NCBI GenBank assembly: GCA_944324555.1
Contig: CALUWU010000165.1
Location: forward strand, 1-41,383
Reading direction: 5' to 3'
Source of the DNA: an uncultured Desulfovibrio sp.
GTDB taxonomy: Bacteria > Desulfobacterota > Desulfovibrionia > Desulfovibrionales > Desulfovibrionaceae
Length of the DNA stretch: 41,383 bases
Made by a program: the position numbers and the translations under genes. This document shows positions 21,553 to 29,871 of the stretch, piece by piece; within the stretch, counting starts at the first letter, position 1; each line of letters starts with the position of its first letter. A model generated the notes under the pieces. It searched no databases. It was not told where the DNA came from and saw only the letters and a list, made by a program, of their open reading frames with translations.

Positions 21553-21927
21553 ATGAGCCCACTCCGTCATCCCAACAGGATTCGCTATCGCTATTTCATG
21601 GACAAGGACGCCCGCCTGCAGACGGCGCACGGCGTCTGGGGCGGCATCAATCCCCAGGGCGAAATCGAACTCAATTTCTATCATGAAAGCGACGCCCTGC
21701 CCCAGAGCACGGAATGCGTTGTCGCTCCCGACGGTTCTCTCGGGCCGGAAAATCTGCCTGAAGGCTTTGAACAGCGCGATATCATCCGGCAGATACATTC
21801 CCGCGTCCTGCTGAACTACGAAACGGCCCGCGCCGTGCTGGAATGGCTTGAGGAGCGCGTGGCCGCCCTGGAAATGGAGGACGGCGAGGCGCCGCTGTTC
21901 TCCGGGCATTCTGGACGCGAGCAATAA
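21553..21927 (+). CDS. Hypothetical protein, first gene of the miaB operon
   Basis: This 124-residue soluble protein starts at ATG 21553, with AGGAG 5 bases upstream. The middle has a beta-rich stretch (HGVWGGINPQGEIELNFYHES). A helical C-terminal half follows (LLNYETARAVLEWLEERVAALE). This strand-then-helix pattern distantly recalls DUF3467-type small proteins, but the match is weak. It ends 4 bp before the miaB start, so the two are translationally linked. The function is unknown. Confidence 0.72.
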   Translation: MSPLRHPNRIRYRYFMDKDARLQTAHGVWGGINPQGEIELNFYHESDALPQSTECVVAPDGSLGPENLPEGFEQRDIIRQIHSRVLLNYETARAVLEWLEERVAALEMEDGEAPLFSGHSGREQ

Positions 21928-21931
21928 GCGC

Positions 21932-23290
21932 ATGCGGGAACGTAGCTACCATATCATCACCTTCGGCTGCCAGATGAACGTCCACGACTCCCGCTGGCTG
22001 GGAAGCGCGCTGCGGCGCCGGGGCTTTTCCGAGGCGCCGCTGCGGGAGGCGGAGGTCGTCGTCGTGAACACCTGCTCCGTGCGGGAAAAGCCGGAGCAGA
22101 AGGTCATGAGCGCGCTCGGGCGCATCCGGCAGGAGACGAACGCCAGTCCCGACGTGCTGGTGGTCGTGACGGGCTGCGTGGCCCAGCAGATGGGCGAGGA
22201 ACTTTTTCGCCAGCCCCAGGTGCGACTGGTGGCGGGCAGCGACGGCATCGCCGGCGCGCCGCAGGCCATCGAGCGCCTGCTGGAAGAGCCGGGGAGCAGG
22301 CTGTCGCTGCTGGACTTCACCTCCGGCTATGTCGAGCGGGAGGAGGGCGCGCGCGGTCCGGCCGGGGCCGTGGCCTACGTCAACATCATGCAGGGCTGCG
22401 ACAACTTCTGCGCCTACTGCATCGTTCCCTATACGCGCGGGCGCCAGAAGTCGCGCCTTACGCCGGCGATTCTGGACGACTGCCGCCGGGCGCTGGAGGA
22501 CGGCACCCGGGAAATCTGCCTGCTGGGCCAGAACGTCAACGCCTTCGGCCGCGACGCGCACGGCGACGGCGTCAGCTTCGCGGAGCTGCTGCGGCAGACG
22601 GCGGCCCTGCCCGGTCTGGCCCGCCTGCGCTACGTGACGCCGCACCCCAAGGACATGGGGCCGGAAGACGTCGCCCTGTTCGGCGAGCTGCCCAATCTTT
22701 GCCCGCGCCTGCATCTGCCGTTGCAGGCCGGTTCCGACGCCGTGCTGGCGCGCATGGGGCGCAAGTACGACGCCGCGCGCTTTGTGGAGCTTGCCGACGC
22801 CCTGCGCGCCGCCCGACCGGATCTGGCGCTATCCACCGATCTCATCGTGGGCTTTCCCGGCGAGAGCGAGGAGGACTTTCAGCAGACGCTGGCGCTCATG
22901 CGCCGCTGCGGTTTCATGTCCAGCTTTTCCTTCTGCTATTCGGATCGTCCCGGCACGCGGGCCTCGCGCTTTCTCGACAAGATCGCGCCCGACGTGCAGC
23001 AGGATCGCCTGCTGCGCCTTCAGGCCCTGCAGGAAGAACTCGGACAGGCCTGGCTCGACGCGCGCGTGGGGACGGAAACCGACGTGCTCATTGAGGGCGA
23101 AAGCCGCCGCGACGCCGAAAACGACGGCCTGAAGAGCATGCAGGGGCGCGACCCCTACGGCGCGCCGGTGCATGTGCGGCTGCCGGCGGCGGACGACGGC
23201 GCCTCCCTGATCGGGCGCATGACGCGGGTACGCATTACCGAAGCAAAGAAACACAGCCTCATGGGGCAACAGGCGGGCGCAATATGGTAG
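21932..23290 (+). CDS. miaB: tRNA-2-methylthio-N6-isopentenyladenosine methylthiotransferase
   Basis: This radical-SAM methylthiotransferase adds the 2-methylthio group to i6A37 in tRNAs that read U-starting codons. It has 452 residues, the normal size. The N-terminal MTTase domain holds the auxiliary-cluster cysteines in FGCQMN (Cys13), NTCSVREKPEQK and VTGCVAQ. The radical-SAM motif is CDNFCAYCIVPYTRGRQKSR (about residues 155-174). The C-terminal TRAM segment ends GRMTRVRITEAKKHSLMGQ. The ATG at 21932 begins MRERSYHIITFGCQ; longer in-frame starts lie within the upstream gene and are rejected. It overlaps the next gene by 7 bp. Confidence 0.96.
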   Translation: MRERSYHIITFGCQMNVHDSRWLGSALRRRGFSEAPLREAEVVVVNTCSVREKPEQKVMSALGRIRQETNASPDVLVVVTGCVAQQMGEELFRQPQVRLVAGSDGIAGAPQAIERLLEEPGSRLSLLDFTSGYVEREEGARGPAGAVAYVNIMQGCDNFCAYCIVPYTRGRQKSRLTPAILDDCRRALEDGTREICLLGQNVNAFGRDAHGDGVSFAELLRQTAALPGLARLRYVTPHPKDMGPEDVALFGELPNLCPRLHLPLQAGSDAVLARMGRKYDAARFVELADALRAARPDLALSTDLIVGFPGESEEDFQQTLALMRRCGFMSSFSFCYSDRPGTRASRFLDKIAPDVQQDRLLRLQALQEELGQAWLDARVGTETDVLIEGESRRDAENDGLKSMQGRDPYGAPVHVRLPAADDGASLIGRMTRVRITEAKKHSLMGQQAGAIW

Positions 23291-23868
23291 AAATGCAGGT
23301 AGACGGCCTGACGCTGGATCCGGACACCAAGTCTCCGCTCGTTATTCTGCGCGAGGCGGACGGCGGCGCGTTCCTGCCGCTGCTGGTCGGCCCCATGGAG
23401 GCCATGTCGCTGACCTTCGTGCTCAACGGCGAACGCCTGCCCCGTCCTCTCACGCACGATCTGCTTCTCATGACCGTGCAGGCGCTTCAGGGCAAGGTTG
23501 TCGGCGTGGAAATCGTGGATCTCAGGGATGGCGTCTATCATGCCGCCCTGCTGCTGCGGCGCCGGGAGGGGCTGGCCCGCGTGGACTGCCGGCCTTCGGA
23601 CGGCATCGCGCTCGCCCTGCGCGCCGGGGTGCGTATCCGCGTGCATGAGCGCGTGCTGCAGCTGGCGCAGGACGAACGCCGGCAGCAGCGCCTGCGCGCC
23701 GACGCGGCCATGGACATGCTGCGCGAGGCCGACGCCCGGAGAGAAGCCGACCGCCTCTCCGGGGAGCTGTCGCGGGGCAACTCCCTCGACGGGGAAAACG
23801 GCGGCGACAGCGCCGTCTATGAAAACCTCCTGCGCTCGCTGGAGCCGGAAACCAATCACAAGATGTGA
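23284..23868 (+). CDS. Bifunctional nuclease family protein (BFN/DUF151)
   Basis: This 194-residue member of the bifunctional nuclease family (named for a plant protein with DNase and RNase activity) is common as a single domain in bacteria. The core domain spans about residues 1-125: VEMQVDGLTLDPDTKSPLVILRE, LPLLVGPMEAMSL, RPLTHDLLLMTVQAL and ARVDCRPSDGIALALR are family-typical blocks. After about residue 130 an Arg/Glu/Gln-rich helical tail follows. The start codon overlaps the end of miaB by 7 bp and the gene ends 7 bp before the next one. This makes it the third gene of a tight operon. Its biochemical role in bacteria is poorly defined. Confidence 0.88.
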   Translation: MVEMQVDGLTLDPDTKSPLVILREADGGAFLPLLVGPMEAMSLTFVLNGERLPRPLTHDLLLMTVQALQGKVVGVEIVDLRDGVYHAALLLRRREGLARVDCRPSDGIALALRAGVRIRVHERVLQLAQDERRQQRLRADAAMDMLREADARREADRLSGELSRGNSLDGENGGDSAVYENLLRSLEPETNHKM

Positions 23869-23875
23869 GGCCCGC

Positions 23876-25294
23876 GTGCCCGCGCACCGTCCCATTTCCG
23901 TCATGCTGCTGAGCCGCAGCGAGAGCCTTGCCTCGGTGGACAAGCGCACGCTGCGGGAAGCCGGCGCCGCGACCCGGTGGAGTCTGACTTCCGGGGTGGA
24001 GGCCGCGCGCCTGCTGGACGGGCTGGCGTCCGGTTCCCGGCCGGAAACTCCCGACGTCATCGTCTGCCATCAGGAGCTGGAAGACATGGACGGCGAGCAG
24101 TTCTGCGCCATGCTGCGCCTGCATCCCCGTCTGGTGTCGCAGCCGGTGCTCCTGCTGCTGGCCAATGACGACGAGGCCCAGCAGATGGCCGCGCTCGGCT
24201 GCGGGGCGAGCGCCCTCTTGTCGCGCCCCTATTCCGTGGAGGCGCTTCGCCGCCAGCTGGACGCCCTGACCGCCTACGCTCCCCATGAGCGGCGTCTGGA
24301 AAAGGCCGCCGCCGACGCCGACGCCAGCGCCTTCAACGAGGCTCTGGCCTCGTACGCCATGCTGCTCAAGCCCGCGCGCCAGCCGGAGGACTATTTCAAC
24401 GCGGCCCTGCGCTGTCTGGAAGCCGGCCAGTGGACCACGGCCATAGCCGCCTTTCAGCGGGCCCTGCGCGCCGAACATATCAAGGGAGAGGCCGAACTCG
24501 GCATCGCCGCCGCCTACAAGGGCAAGGGCGACATGGCGCGCTACCGCGCCTGGCTTGCCCGCGCGGCCGATACCTTTGCCCGCGCGCGGCGCTGGCACAA
24601 GGCGCGCGCCGCCTATATCCGCCTTCTGCAGGAGAATCCGCGCGCGCCCAATCCGATTCTGGCGGCGGCGCAGCGCCTGCTGCGGCAGGGCGATCCCGAG
24701 GGCGCGGCGCAGGCCCTGGCCGCCGTCCATGATATTGCCGATACCGCCGCCATAGCCGACAAGATGGCCCAGACCTGCCTTGCCTCGGCGGCGGAAGACA
24801 GCGACGGGGACGACAACGCGCTCCGCATCCGCGCCGAAAGCGACGAGCTGATAGCCCGGCTGGAAAATCACCTTCAGGGAGAACTGGGCGACGAGGCCCT
24901 TTCCCTGAGTCTGGAAATCAGGAAGCAGCTGGCCGTGCTGGCGCAACAGCGGGAAGAACGCCTGCGGCAGGCGGCCGAGGAACGGCGCAGGGAAGCCGCG
25001 GCCTTTCAGCTGTGGCGGGAACGCCAGGCGGCCCGCAACGAGGAAACCCCGGAAGACGAGGCCGCGCCCCCGGCTCCCGTTCCCGCGCCGCCGCCCCCTC
25101 CGCCCGTCGCGCCGCCGCCGGACGTCGCCCCCATATCCCCGCCCCATCTTGACGCGTTCCCGTCGAGCTTCGACGCGGACGAAGACGAAGAAGACGCGGG
25201 AGAAGAACGCCGCGTTTCCAGCAATCCCCTGCTCAACGACGTGCTTTCCGTCATCCGCTGCACCTGGCAGCTGTCGCGCCGCCGCAGGAAGTAG
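23876..25294 (+). CDS. Pseudo-receiver / TPR-repeat protein
   Basis: This cytoplasmic 472-residue protein has an N-terminal response-regulator-like domain (about 5-130). The phospho-acceptor Asp is replaced by His65 (VIVCHQELEDMDG), the acidic pair is lost and the conserved Lys is Arg (SRPY). It therefore should not be phosphorylated normally. TPR-like helical repeats follow at about 140-310 (NAALRCLEAGQWTTAIAAFQRALRAE and others). After a helical Glu/Arg/Ala stretch comes a proline-rich linker (PAPPPPPPVAPPP) and an acidic stretch. The protein ends in a short basic tail. The start is GTG 23876 with TGAGG upstream. It is the last gene of the miaB operon. It is probably a scaffold or adaptor, but its partner is unknown. 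Confidence 0.75.
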   Translation: MPAHRPISVMLLSRSESLASVDKRTLREAGAATRWSLTSGVEAARLLDGLASGSRPETPDVIVCHQELEDMDGEQFCAMLRLHPRLVSQPVLLLLANDDEAQQMAALGCGASALLSRPYSVEALRRQLDALTAYAPHERRLEKAAADADASAFNEALASYAMLLKPARQPEDYFNAALRCLEAGQWTTAIAAFQRALRAEHIKGEAELGIAAAYKGKGDMARYRAWLARAADTFARARRWHKARAAYIRLLQENPRAPNPILAAAQRLLRQGDPEGAAQALAAVHDIADTAAIADKMAQTCLASAAEDSDGDDNALRIRAESDELIARLENHLQGELGDEALSLSLEIRKQLAVLAQQREERLRQAAEERRREAAAFQLWRERQAARNEETPEDEAAPPAPVPAPPPPPPVAPPPDVAPISPPHLDAFPSSFDADEDEEDAGEERRVSSNPLLNDVLSVIRCTWQLSRRRRK

Positions 25295-25396
25295 CGCCGC
25301 GAACGGCGCGCGGTTCGCGGGCGACGCCCTCGGGTTCGGAAAAATAGAGGGAAACCGCACGCGGAAGGTCTCGACCACGTTCTCAAAGAATGTTAC

Positions 25397-25442
25397 TCTG
25401 ACGACATTCAGACAAGATGCCGATCCGGCATTGTCAGGAATG
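25397..25442 (+). promoter_or_regulatory. Leader hairpin with alternative pairing
   Basis: A long imperfect stem forms from CATTC-A-GACA-AG-ATGCCG (25405-25422) and CGGCAT-TGTC-AG-GAATG (25426-25442). An alternative stem, TCTGA (25397-25401) with TCAGA (25408-25412), uses the 5' arm of the first, so the two exclude each other. This is a switch-like arrangement in the leader of the symporter gene. No known riboswitch consensus was recognised. Confidence 0.4.
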
Positions 25443-25505
25443 ATTCCCCCGACGTCTTCATCCGCTGCACGCAACAGCGGGTGACGGTATATGCGTCCGT
25501 GTTCC

Positions 25506-25578
25506 GAAGAGCAGCCTGTAAATGGCTGGTGCCCCTGCCTTCCCCGTGCCTGACGGCATCACGAACTTTCTGCTCTTC
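25506..25578 (+). ncRNA. Candidate structured RNA domain closed by a 9-bp stem
   Basis: GAAGAGCAG (25506-25514) pairs exactly with CTGCTCTTC (25570-25578). Within the 73 nt, CAGCC/GGCTG (25512-25516 with 25524-25528, sharing three bases with the outer stem) and CGTG-CC/GGC-CACG (25545-25563) can also form. It lies about 80 bases before the symporter ATG and could be a leader aptamer or a small RNA. It is not a tRNA and I do not match it to a known family. Confidence 0.35.
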
Positions 25579-25655
25579 CCTTGACCTCTTGGGGCGTCGC
25601 GTTTCGCGCGGCGGTCCGACAGGGATCACGTCTTTACTCGTCAGGAGGAAAGTGC

Positions 25656-27020
25656 ATGGAGTTTCTTAATTCGCTGGTCGGCGACATCAACAGCGTTCTC
25701 TGGGGCGTCTTCGTCCTGATTCCCCTGCTGTGCGGCACCGGTATCTTCTATACCATCAAGCTGCGCTTCGTTCAGGTGCGAAAGTTCGGTCTCGCGGCCC
25801 GTTTCCTCTTCGGCGGCGCGACGCTCTTCGGCAAGAAGGCCGACAAGACCGGCATGAGTTCCTTCCAGGCCCTGGCAACCGCCGTCGCGGCGCAGGTCGG
25901 CACGGGCAACGTGGCCGGCACGGCCACGGCGCTGGTTTCCGGCGGGCCCGGCGCCCTGTTCTGGCTCTGGGTCGCGGCCTTCTTCGGCATGGCCACCATC
26001 TTTGCCGAGGCCGTGCTGGCGCAGACCTTCAAGGGAACCGACGAACACGGCCACGCCGTCGGCGGCCCCGCCTACTACATCACCAAGGGGCTCGGACCCA
26101 AGTTCAAGCCCCTTGCCGTCTTCTTCTCCATCGCCATCATCATCGCCCTCGGCTGCATCGGCAACATGGTGCAGTCCAACTCCATTTCGCAGGGCATGTA
26201 CACGGCCTTCAACATCCCGCTCATCGCGACCGGCGTCGCGACCGCCATCCTGGCGGGCATCGTCTTCTTCGGCGGCGTGGGACGTCTTGCCAGCGTGACG
26301 GAAAAGCTCGTGCCCTTCATGGCCGCCATCTATCTGCTGGGCGGCACCTACGTCATCCTGTCCAACGCAAGCCAGATTATCCCCGCCTTTGAACTCATCT
26401 TCACGGCCGCCTTCAATCCGCAGGCCGTGGCGGGCGGCGCGCTGGGCCTTACCGTGGCCAAGGCCATGCAGTTCGGCGTGGCGCGCGGTCTCTTCTCCAA
26501 CGAGGCCGGCATGGGCTCCACGCCGCACGCGCACGCCATCGCCAAGGTGGAACACCCCGCGGAACAGGGCCTTGTGGCCATCTTTGGCGTGTTCACCACC
26601 GTGCTGATCGTGACCTTTACCGGTATCGTCATCCTTGTGACCGGCGTTCTGGATTACCAGACCACCGGCATTGAACTTACCCAGAAGGCCTACAACCTCG
26701 GTCTCGGCAGCCTGGGCATGAGCTTCGTCGCCATCTGCCTCTTCTTCTTCGCCTATTCCACCATCATCGGCTGGTACTTCTTTGGCGAGCAGAACGTGCG
26801 CTTCCTCTTCGGCGACAAGGGCCTTCTGCCCTACCGCGTCATCGTCTGCGCCTTCATCGTTGTCGGCGCGACCCTGAAGGTCGATCTTGTCTGGGCCCTG
26901 GCCGACCTCTTCAACGGTCTGATGGTCATTCCCAACCTGATCGCCCTGCTGGCCCTGCACAAGATTGTGGGCTCCACGCTTCAGGACTTTGAAGAGAAGC
27001 TGGCCCAGATAGGAAAGTAG
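25656..27020 (+). CDS. AGCS-family amino acid:cation symporter
   Basis: This is an inner-membrane carrier that imports alanine or glycine with Na+ or H+. It has 454 residues with about 10-11 hydrophobic segments spread over the whole length, typical of the AGCS family. Family blocks are FYTIKLRFVQVRKF, SSFQALATAVAAQVGTGNVAGTATAL, GGPGALFWLW, GGPAYYI and ARGLFSNEAGMGSTPHAHA. The ATG at 25656 has AGGAGGA 6 bases upstream; longer in-frame starts lie in the leader and are rejected. It is monocistronic, behind a structured leader and before a strong terminator. Whether the substrate is alanine or glycine cannot be told. Confidence 0.93.
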   Translation: MEFLNSLVGDINSVLWGVFVLIPLLCGTGIFYTIKLRFVQVRKFGLAARFLFGGATLFGKKADKTGMSSFQALATAVAAQVGTGNVAGTATALVSGGPGALFWLWVAAFFGMATIFAEAVLAQTFKGTDEHGHAVGGPAYYITKGLGPKFKPLAVFFSIAIIIALGCIGNMVQSNSISQGMYTAFNIPLIATGVATAILAGIVFFGGVGRLASVTEKLVPFMAAIYLLGGTYVILSNASQIIPAFELIFTAAFNPQAVAGGALGLTVAKAMQFGVARGLFSNEAGMGSTPHAHAIAKVEHPAEQGLVAIFGVFTTVLIVTFTGIVILVTGVLDYQTTGIELTQKAYNLGLGSLGMSFVAICLFFFAYSTIIGWYFFGEQNVRFLFGDKGLLPYRVIVCAFIVVGATLKVDLVWALADLFNGLMVIPNLIALLALHKIVGSTLQDFEEKLAQIGK

Positions 27021-27047
27021 ACCGCGCCCGATGGCCCGGCTTTTCCG

Positions 27048-27074
27048 GCCCCCGGCATTTGCCGGGGGCTTTTT
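27048..27074 (+). terminator. Terminator of the symporter gene
   Basis: GCCCCCGGC (27048-27056) pairs with GCCGGGGGC (27061-27069) around a 4-nt loop and is followed by TTTTT. Confidence 0.9.
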
Positions 27075-27201
27075 GTTTGCCCGGAACGGCCTCGCGGAGA
27101 GCGGGCCGGGCGGCCGCCGCCCCGGAAGAGGGAGGAGAAATCCCCGCCGCCAGGGGCCTTTGTTGCTCAAACCTCGCGGTTCCATTGAAAAAATTTTTCC
27201 C

Positions 27202-27246
27202 TTGCCGAAACCGCCGCTTGTTCTTTAAATCACAAATTTATATCTA
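27202..27246 (+). promoter_or_regulatory. acs promoter region, two overlapping candidates
   Basis: TTGCCG (27202-27207) with TTAAAT (27225-27230), and TTGTTC (27218-27223) with TATCTA (27241-27246), both have 17-bp spacers. Either would give a leader of about 170-190 nt before acs. The DNA is markedly AT-rich compared with its surroundings. Confidence 0.45.
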
Positions 27247-27305
27247 ATTGAATTTATTTCCATAAAATGCTCCCGCAAAACAGGGTAAGGAAAAAAGACA
27301 CAACG

Positions 27306-27398
27306 ATGACTGAAAGCACAAACAAGTTGCGGGTTCTTGACGCGCGCGCCCAAAGCCGCTACGCCGATAGAATGGCGGCATGTTCACGCCATATCTGA
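27306..27398 (+). CDS. Possible 30-codon upstream open frame before acs
   Basis: ATG 27306 to TGA 27396-27398 encodes a 30-residue basic peptide (MTESTNKLRVLDARAQ..., no membrane segment). The only purine-rich site, AAGGAA, is 13 bases upstream, so translation would be weak. The end of the frame runs through the hairpin at 27372-27392. It could be a leader peptide, or chance. Confidence 0.2.
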   Translation: MTESTNKLRVLDARAQSRYADRMAACSRHI

Positions 27399-27426
27399 CA
27401 TATCGTAGCAGAGAAGGAGCAGAAGA

Positions 27427-29499
27427 ATGTCACAAGAGCGCCTCACAACCTTGTTGACGGAACAGCGCAGCTACCTCCCCCCCCAGCACGGCAAGTCGTC
27501 GGCCTGGGTTTGCGGAAGCGAAGAAGCCGAAGCCCTGTACAGGGCCGCCCTGGACGACCCCAACGACTTCTGGGCCGCCCGAGCTTCGCAGCTGCTGCAC
27601 TGGTTCAAGCGCTGGGACAAGGTGCTGGAGGCTGACGAAGAGCGGCACAAGTACCGCTGGTTCACCGGAGCCAAGCTCAACGCTTCGTTCAACTGCATCG
27701 ACCGCCATCTCTTTTCCGGCCGCCGCAACAAGGCGGCGCTCATCTGGCAGGGCGAAAAGGAAATGGACGTGCGCTGCTTCACCTACCAGATGCTGTATAC
27801 CGAGGTGTGCCGGGTCGCGCATGCGCTGAGTTCCCTGCGCATTCGCAAGGGGGATCGCGTGGCGCTCTACATGCCGATGATTCCCGAGCTCGTCATCGCC
27901 ATGCTGGCCTGCGCGCGCATCGGCGCCATCCATACCACCATCTTCTCGGGCTACGCCGAAGGCGGCGTCCGCAGCCGCATCCAGGGCGCCAAGGCCAAGG
28001 TCGTGATCACGGCCGACGCCGCCATCCGCGCGGGCAAGATGAAGCCCCTCAAGGCGAATCTTGACCCCATCATCGAAAAGTGCCCCTCCGTGGCGCACGT
28101 GGTCGTCGTCAACCATGCCGATCTCTACGACGTGAAGATGACCCCGAACCGCGATATCTGGTGGCACGATCTCATCGAGGACTTTACTCTCGACGTGGAT
28201 TTCCCCTGCGAAAGCATGGAAGCCAACGACCCGCTCTTTCTGCTCCATACCAGCGGCAGCACCGGAAAGCCCACGGGCATCATGCATTCCACCGGCGGCT
28301 ATCTCACCTATGCGGCCCACACGACCCAGTGGATATTCGACATGCGCGACGACGACGTCCACTGGTGCACCGCGGATATCGGCTGGATCACCGGCCACAC
28401 CTACGGCGTGTACGGCCCCTTGTCGCTGGGCGCGACGACCATGATGTTCGAGGGCGTTCCCAACTGGCCAAAGCCCGACCGTTACTGGCGCATGGTGGAA
28501 AAGTTCCGCGTCAACATCCTCTATACCGCGCCCACCGTCATCCGCTCCCTGATGCGTATGGGCGAGGCCTGGACGGAACGCTACGATCTCGGCACGCTCC
28601 GCATTCTCGGCAGCGTGGGCGAGCCCATGAATCCCGAAGCCTGGCACTGGTATCACAAGAATATCGGCGGCGGCGAACTGCCCATCGTGGATACATGGTG
28701 GCAGACGGAAACCGGCGGGGCCATGATTTCGCCCTTCCCCTACGCCACGAAGCTCAAGCCCGGCTCCGTCACCAAGCCCCTGCCCGGCGTTGACGCCGCC
28801 GTGCTGCGCGACGGGCAGACGCCAGACATGGATACCAGCGAGGGACGCCGTTCCGGGCATCTCGTCATCCGCAGGCCCTGGCCCGGCATGATGCTCGGCG
28901 TCTACAACGATGAAGAAAAGTATCAGTCCTATTTCCAGCGCTTCGGCTGCTACGAATCCGGCGACGGCGCGGAAGTGGACGAGGACGGCTATTTCTGGAT
29001 TCTGGGACGCATCGACGACTCCATCAACGTTTCCGGGCATCGCCTTTCCACCGCCGAAATCGAGGCCGTGCTGGCGTCCTGCCCCGAAGTGGCCGAGGCC
29101 GCCGTGGTGCCCATGCCGCATCCGCTCAAGGGCGAGGGCATCTACGCCTACGTTGTGACCCGCGACGAAGTGCCGTGGAGCGACGACGTCCGCAAGAAGC
29201 TGCGCGACACTGTCCGGCGGGATATCGGCGCCCTGGCGTCGCCCGAATACATCCAGTTTGCCGAGGCCCTGCCCAAGACCTGTTCCGGCAAGGTTATCCG
29301 CCGCATGCTCCGCAAGATCGCGGGCGGAACGTACGACGAACTGGGCGACACCACCTCTCTGGCAAGGCCCGAAGTTCTCAAGCCGCTGATCTTCGGCCAT
29401 CAGAATCTCCTGCTGGGGCAGCATGAGACCGCCTCCGCCGCCGCGGAGGAAGGCGCCCGGCAGGACGGCGCTTCCACTGCGGAGCAAAAGCAGGGCTAG
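27427..29499 (+). CDS. acs: Acetyl-CoA synthetase (AMP-forming)
   Basis: This enzyme activates acetate with ATP and CoA to acetyl-CoA via acetyl-AMP in the cytoplasm. It has 690 residues, slightly longer than the usual 650 because of an Ala/Glu-rich C-terminal tail. The ATG at 27427 has AAGGAG 7 bases upstream. Motifs are [10 protein letters not shown] (P-loop-like), [49 protein letters not shown] and [17 protein letters not shown]. The regulatory lysine region, normally PKTRSGK, reads PKTCSGK here (about residues 615-621). The Lys that is acetylated in other Acs proteins is kept but the neighbouring Arg is Cys. A terminator lies about 90 bp downstream. Confidence 0.96.
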   Translation: MSQERLTTLLTEQRSYLPPQHGKSSAWVCGSEEAEALYRAALDDPNDFWAARASQLLHWFKRWDKVLEADEERHKYRWFTGAKLNASFNCIDRHLFSGRRNKAALIWQGEKEMDVRCFTYQMLYTEVCRVAHALSSLRIRKGDRVALYMPMIPELVIAMLACARIGAIHTTIFSGYAEGGVRSRIQGAKAKVVITADAAIRAGKMKPLKANLDPIIEKCPSVAHVVVVNHADLYDVKMTPNRDIWWHDLIEDFTLDVDFPCESMEANDPLFLLHTSGSTGKPTGIMHSTGGYLTYAAHTTQWIFDMRDDDVHWCTADIGWITGHTYGVYGPLSLGATTMMFEGVPNWPKPDRYWRMVEKFRVNILYTAPTVIRSLMRMGEAWTERYDLGTLRILGSVGEPMNPEAWHWYHKNIGGGELPIVDTWWQTETGGAMISPFPYATKLKPGSVTKPLPGVDAAVLRDGQTPDMDTSEGRRSGHLVIRRPWPGMMLGVYNDEEKYQSYFQRFGCYESGDGAEVDEDGYFWILGRIDDSINVSGHRLSTAEIEAVLASCPEVAEAAVVPMPHPLKGEGIYAYVVTRDEVPWSDDVRKKLRDTVRRDIGALASPEYIQFAEALPKTCSGKVIRRMLRKIAGGTYDELGDTTSLARPEVLKPLIFGHQNLLLGQHETASAAAEEGARQDGASTAEQKQG

Positions 29500-29587
29500 T
29501 CCCCTCCCGACCTTTACGACGAGGACGCGCGGCGAAAATCCTCCCGTTTGCCGCGCGTCTCCCCCTCCGGGGCAGGCCGCAGTGGAC

Positions 29588-29626
29588 GCGGGGAAAGGGA
29601 AGCGTTTCCCTTTCCCCGCTTTTTTT
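29588..29626 (+). terminator. Terminator of acs
   Basis: GCGGGGAAAGGGAA (29588-29601) pairs perfectly over 14 bp with TTCCCTTTCCCCGC (29606-29619), with a 4-nt loop and a run of seven T residues. Confidence 0.95.
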
Positions 29627-29659
29627 GTTTGCCGCGCGCGATTTACGTTGGATTCGCTC

Positions 29660-29688
29660 TTGATCGCGCGCGCCTTCCCGGCTATACC
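29660..29688 (+). promoter_or_regulatory. Promoter of the exported HhH protein gene
   Basis: TTGATC (29660-29665) and TATACC (29683-29688) are separated by 17 bp, a reasonable sigma70-type promoter. The resulting leader is about 175 nt. Confidence 0.5.
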
Positions 29689-29871
29689 ACCTCCAGCCCG
29701 CGGAATATCCGTCCGATACCGCTTTCCGCGCGCGGCGCGCGCGAGACGGCCTGGCCCGGGCGGCCGGAGCGGGTCGGGGGAGGAGGCCGTCGGGCCCCGC
29801 GCCGAAACCTCTCTCCCGGAAAAGGGGCGCTTTCCCCCCGGAAAGCCCTCAAAGCATCAACGGAGGATCGC

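Larger units (their letters stand above)
25295..25655 (+). other. Structured leader region of the AGCS transporter gene
   Basis: These 361 bp contain no credible gene. They hold an 8-bp hairpin (CCGCGAAC/GTTCGCGG, 25297-25320) right after the TPR gene without a T-run. A weak promoter-like pair follows (TCGACC 25371-25376, TACTCT 25394-25399, spacer 17). After it come two elaborate RNA-like folds (25397-25442 and 25506-25578). The transporter ribosome site is at 25643-25649. Confidence 0.5.
27021..27426 (+). other. Region between the symporter and acs
   Basis: It contains the symporter terminator (27048-27074), an AT-rich promoter zone around 27200-27260, a possible 30-codon upstream open frame (27306-27398), a small hairpin (ATGGCG 27372-27377 with CGCCAT 27387-27392) and the acs ribosome site AAGGAG at 27414-27419. 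Confidence 0.6.
29500..29871 (+). other. Region between acs and the HhH protein gene
   Basis: It holds the acs terminator (29588-29626), a promoter for the next gene (29660-29688), and an otherwise GC-rich leader of about 180 bp with runs of CGCG. I see no gene in it. Confidence 0.6.

Noticed and set aside
25295-25655. Glycine riboswitch, SRP RNA or 6S RNA upstream of the symporter
   Set aside because: The conserved glycine-riboswitch blocks are missing. An apparent GTTCCGAAGAGCAGCC similarity to SRP RNA does not extend to the rest of the consensus, and no 6S-type long bubble fold was found.
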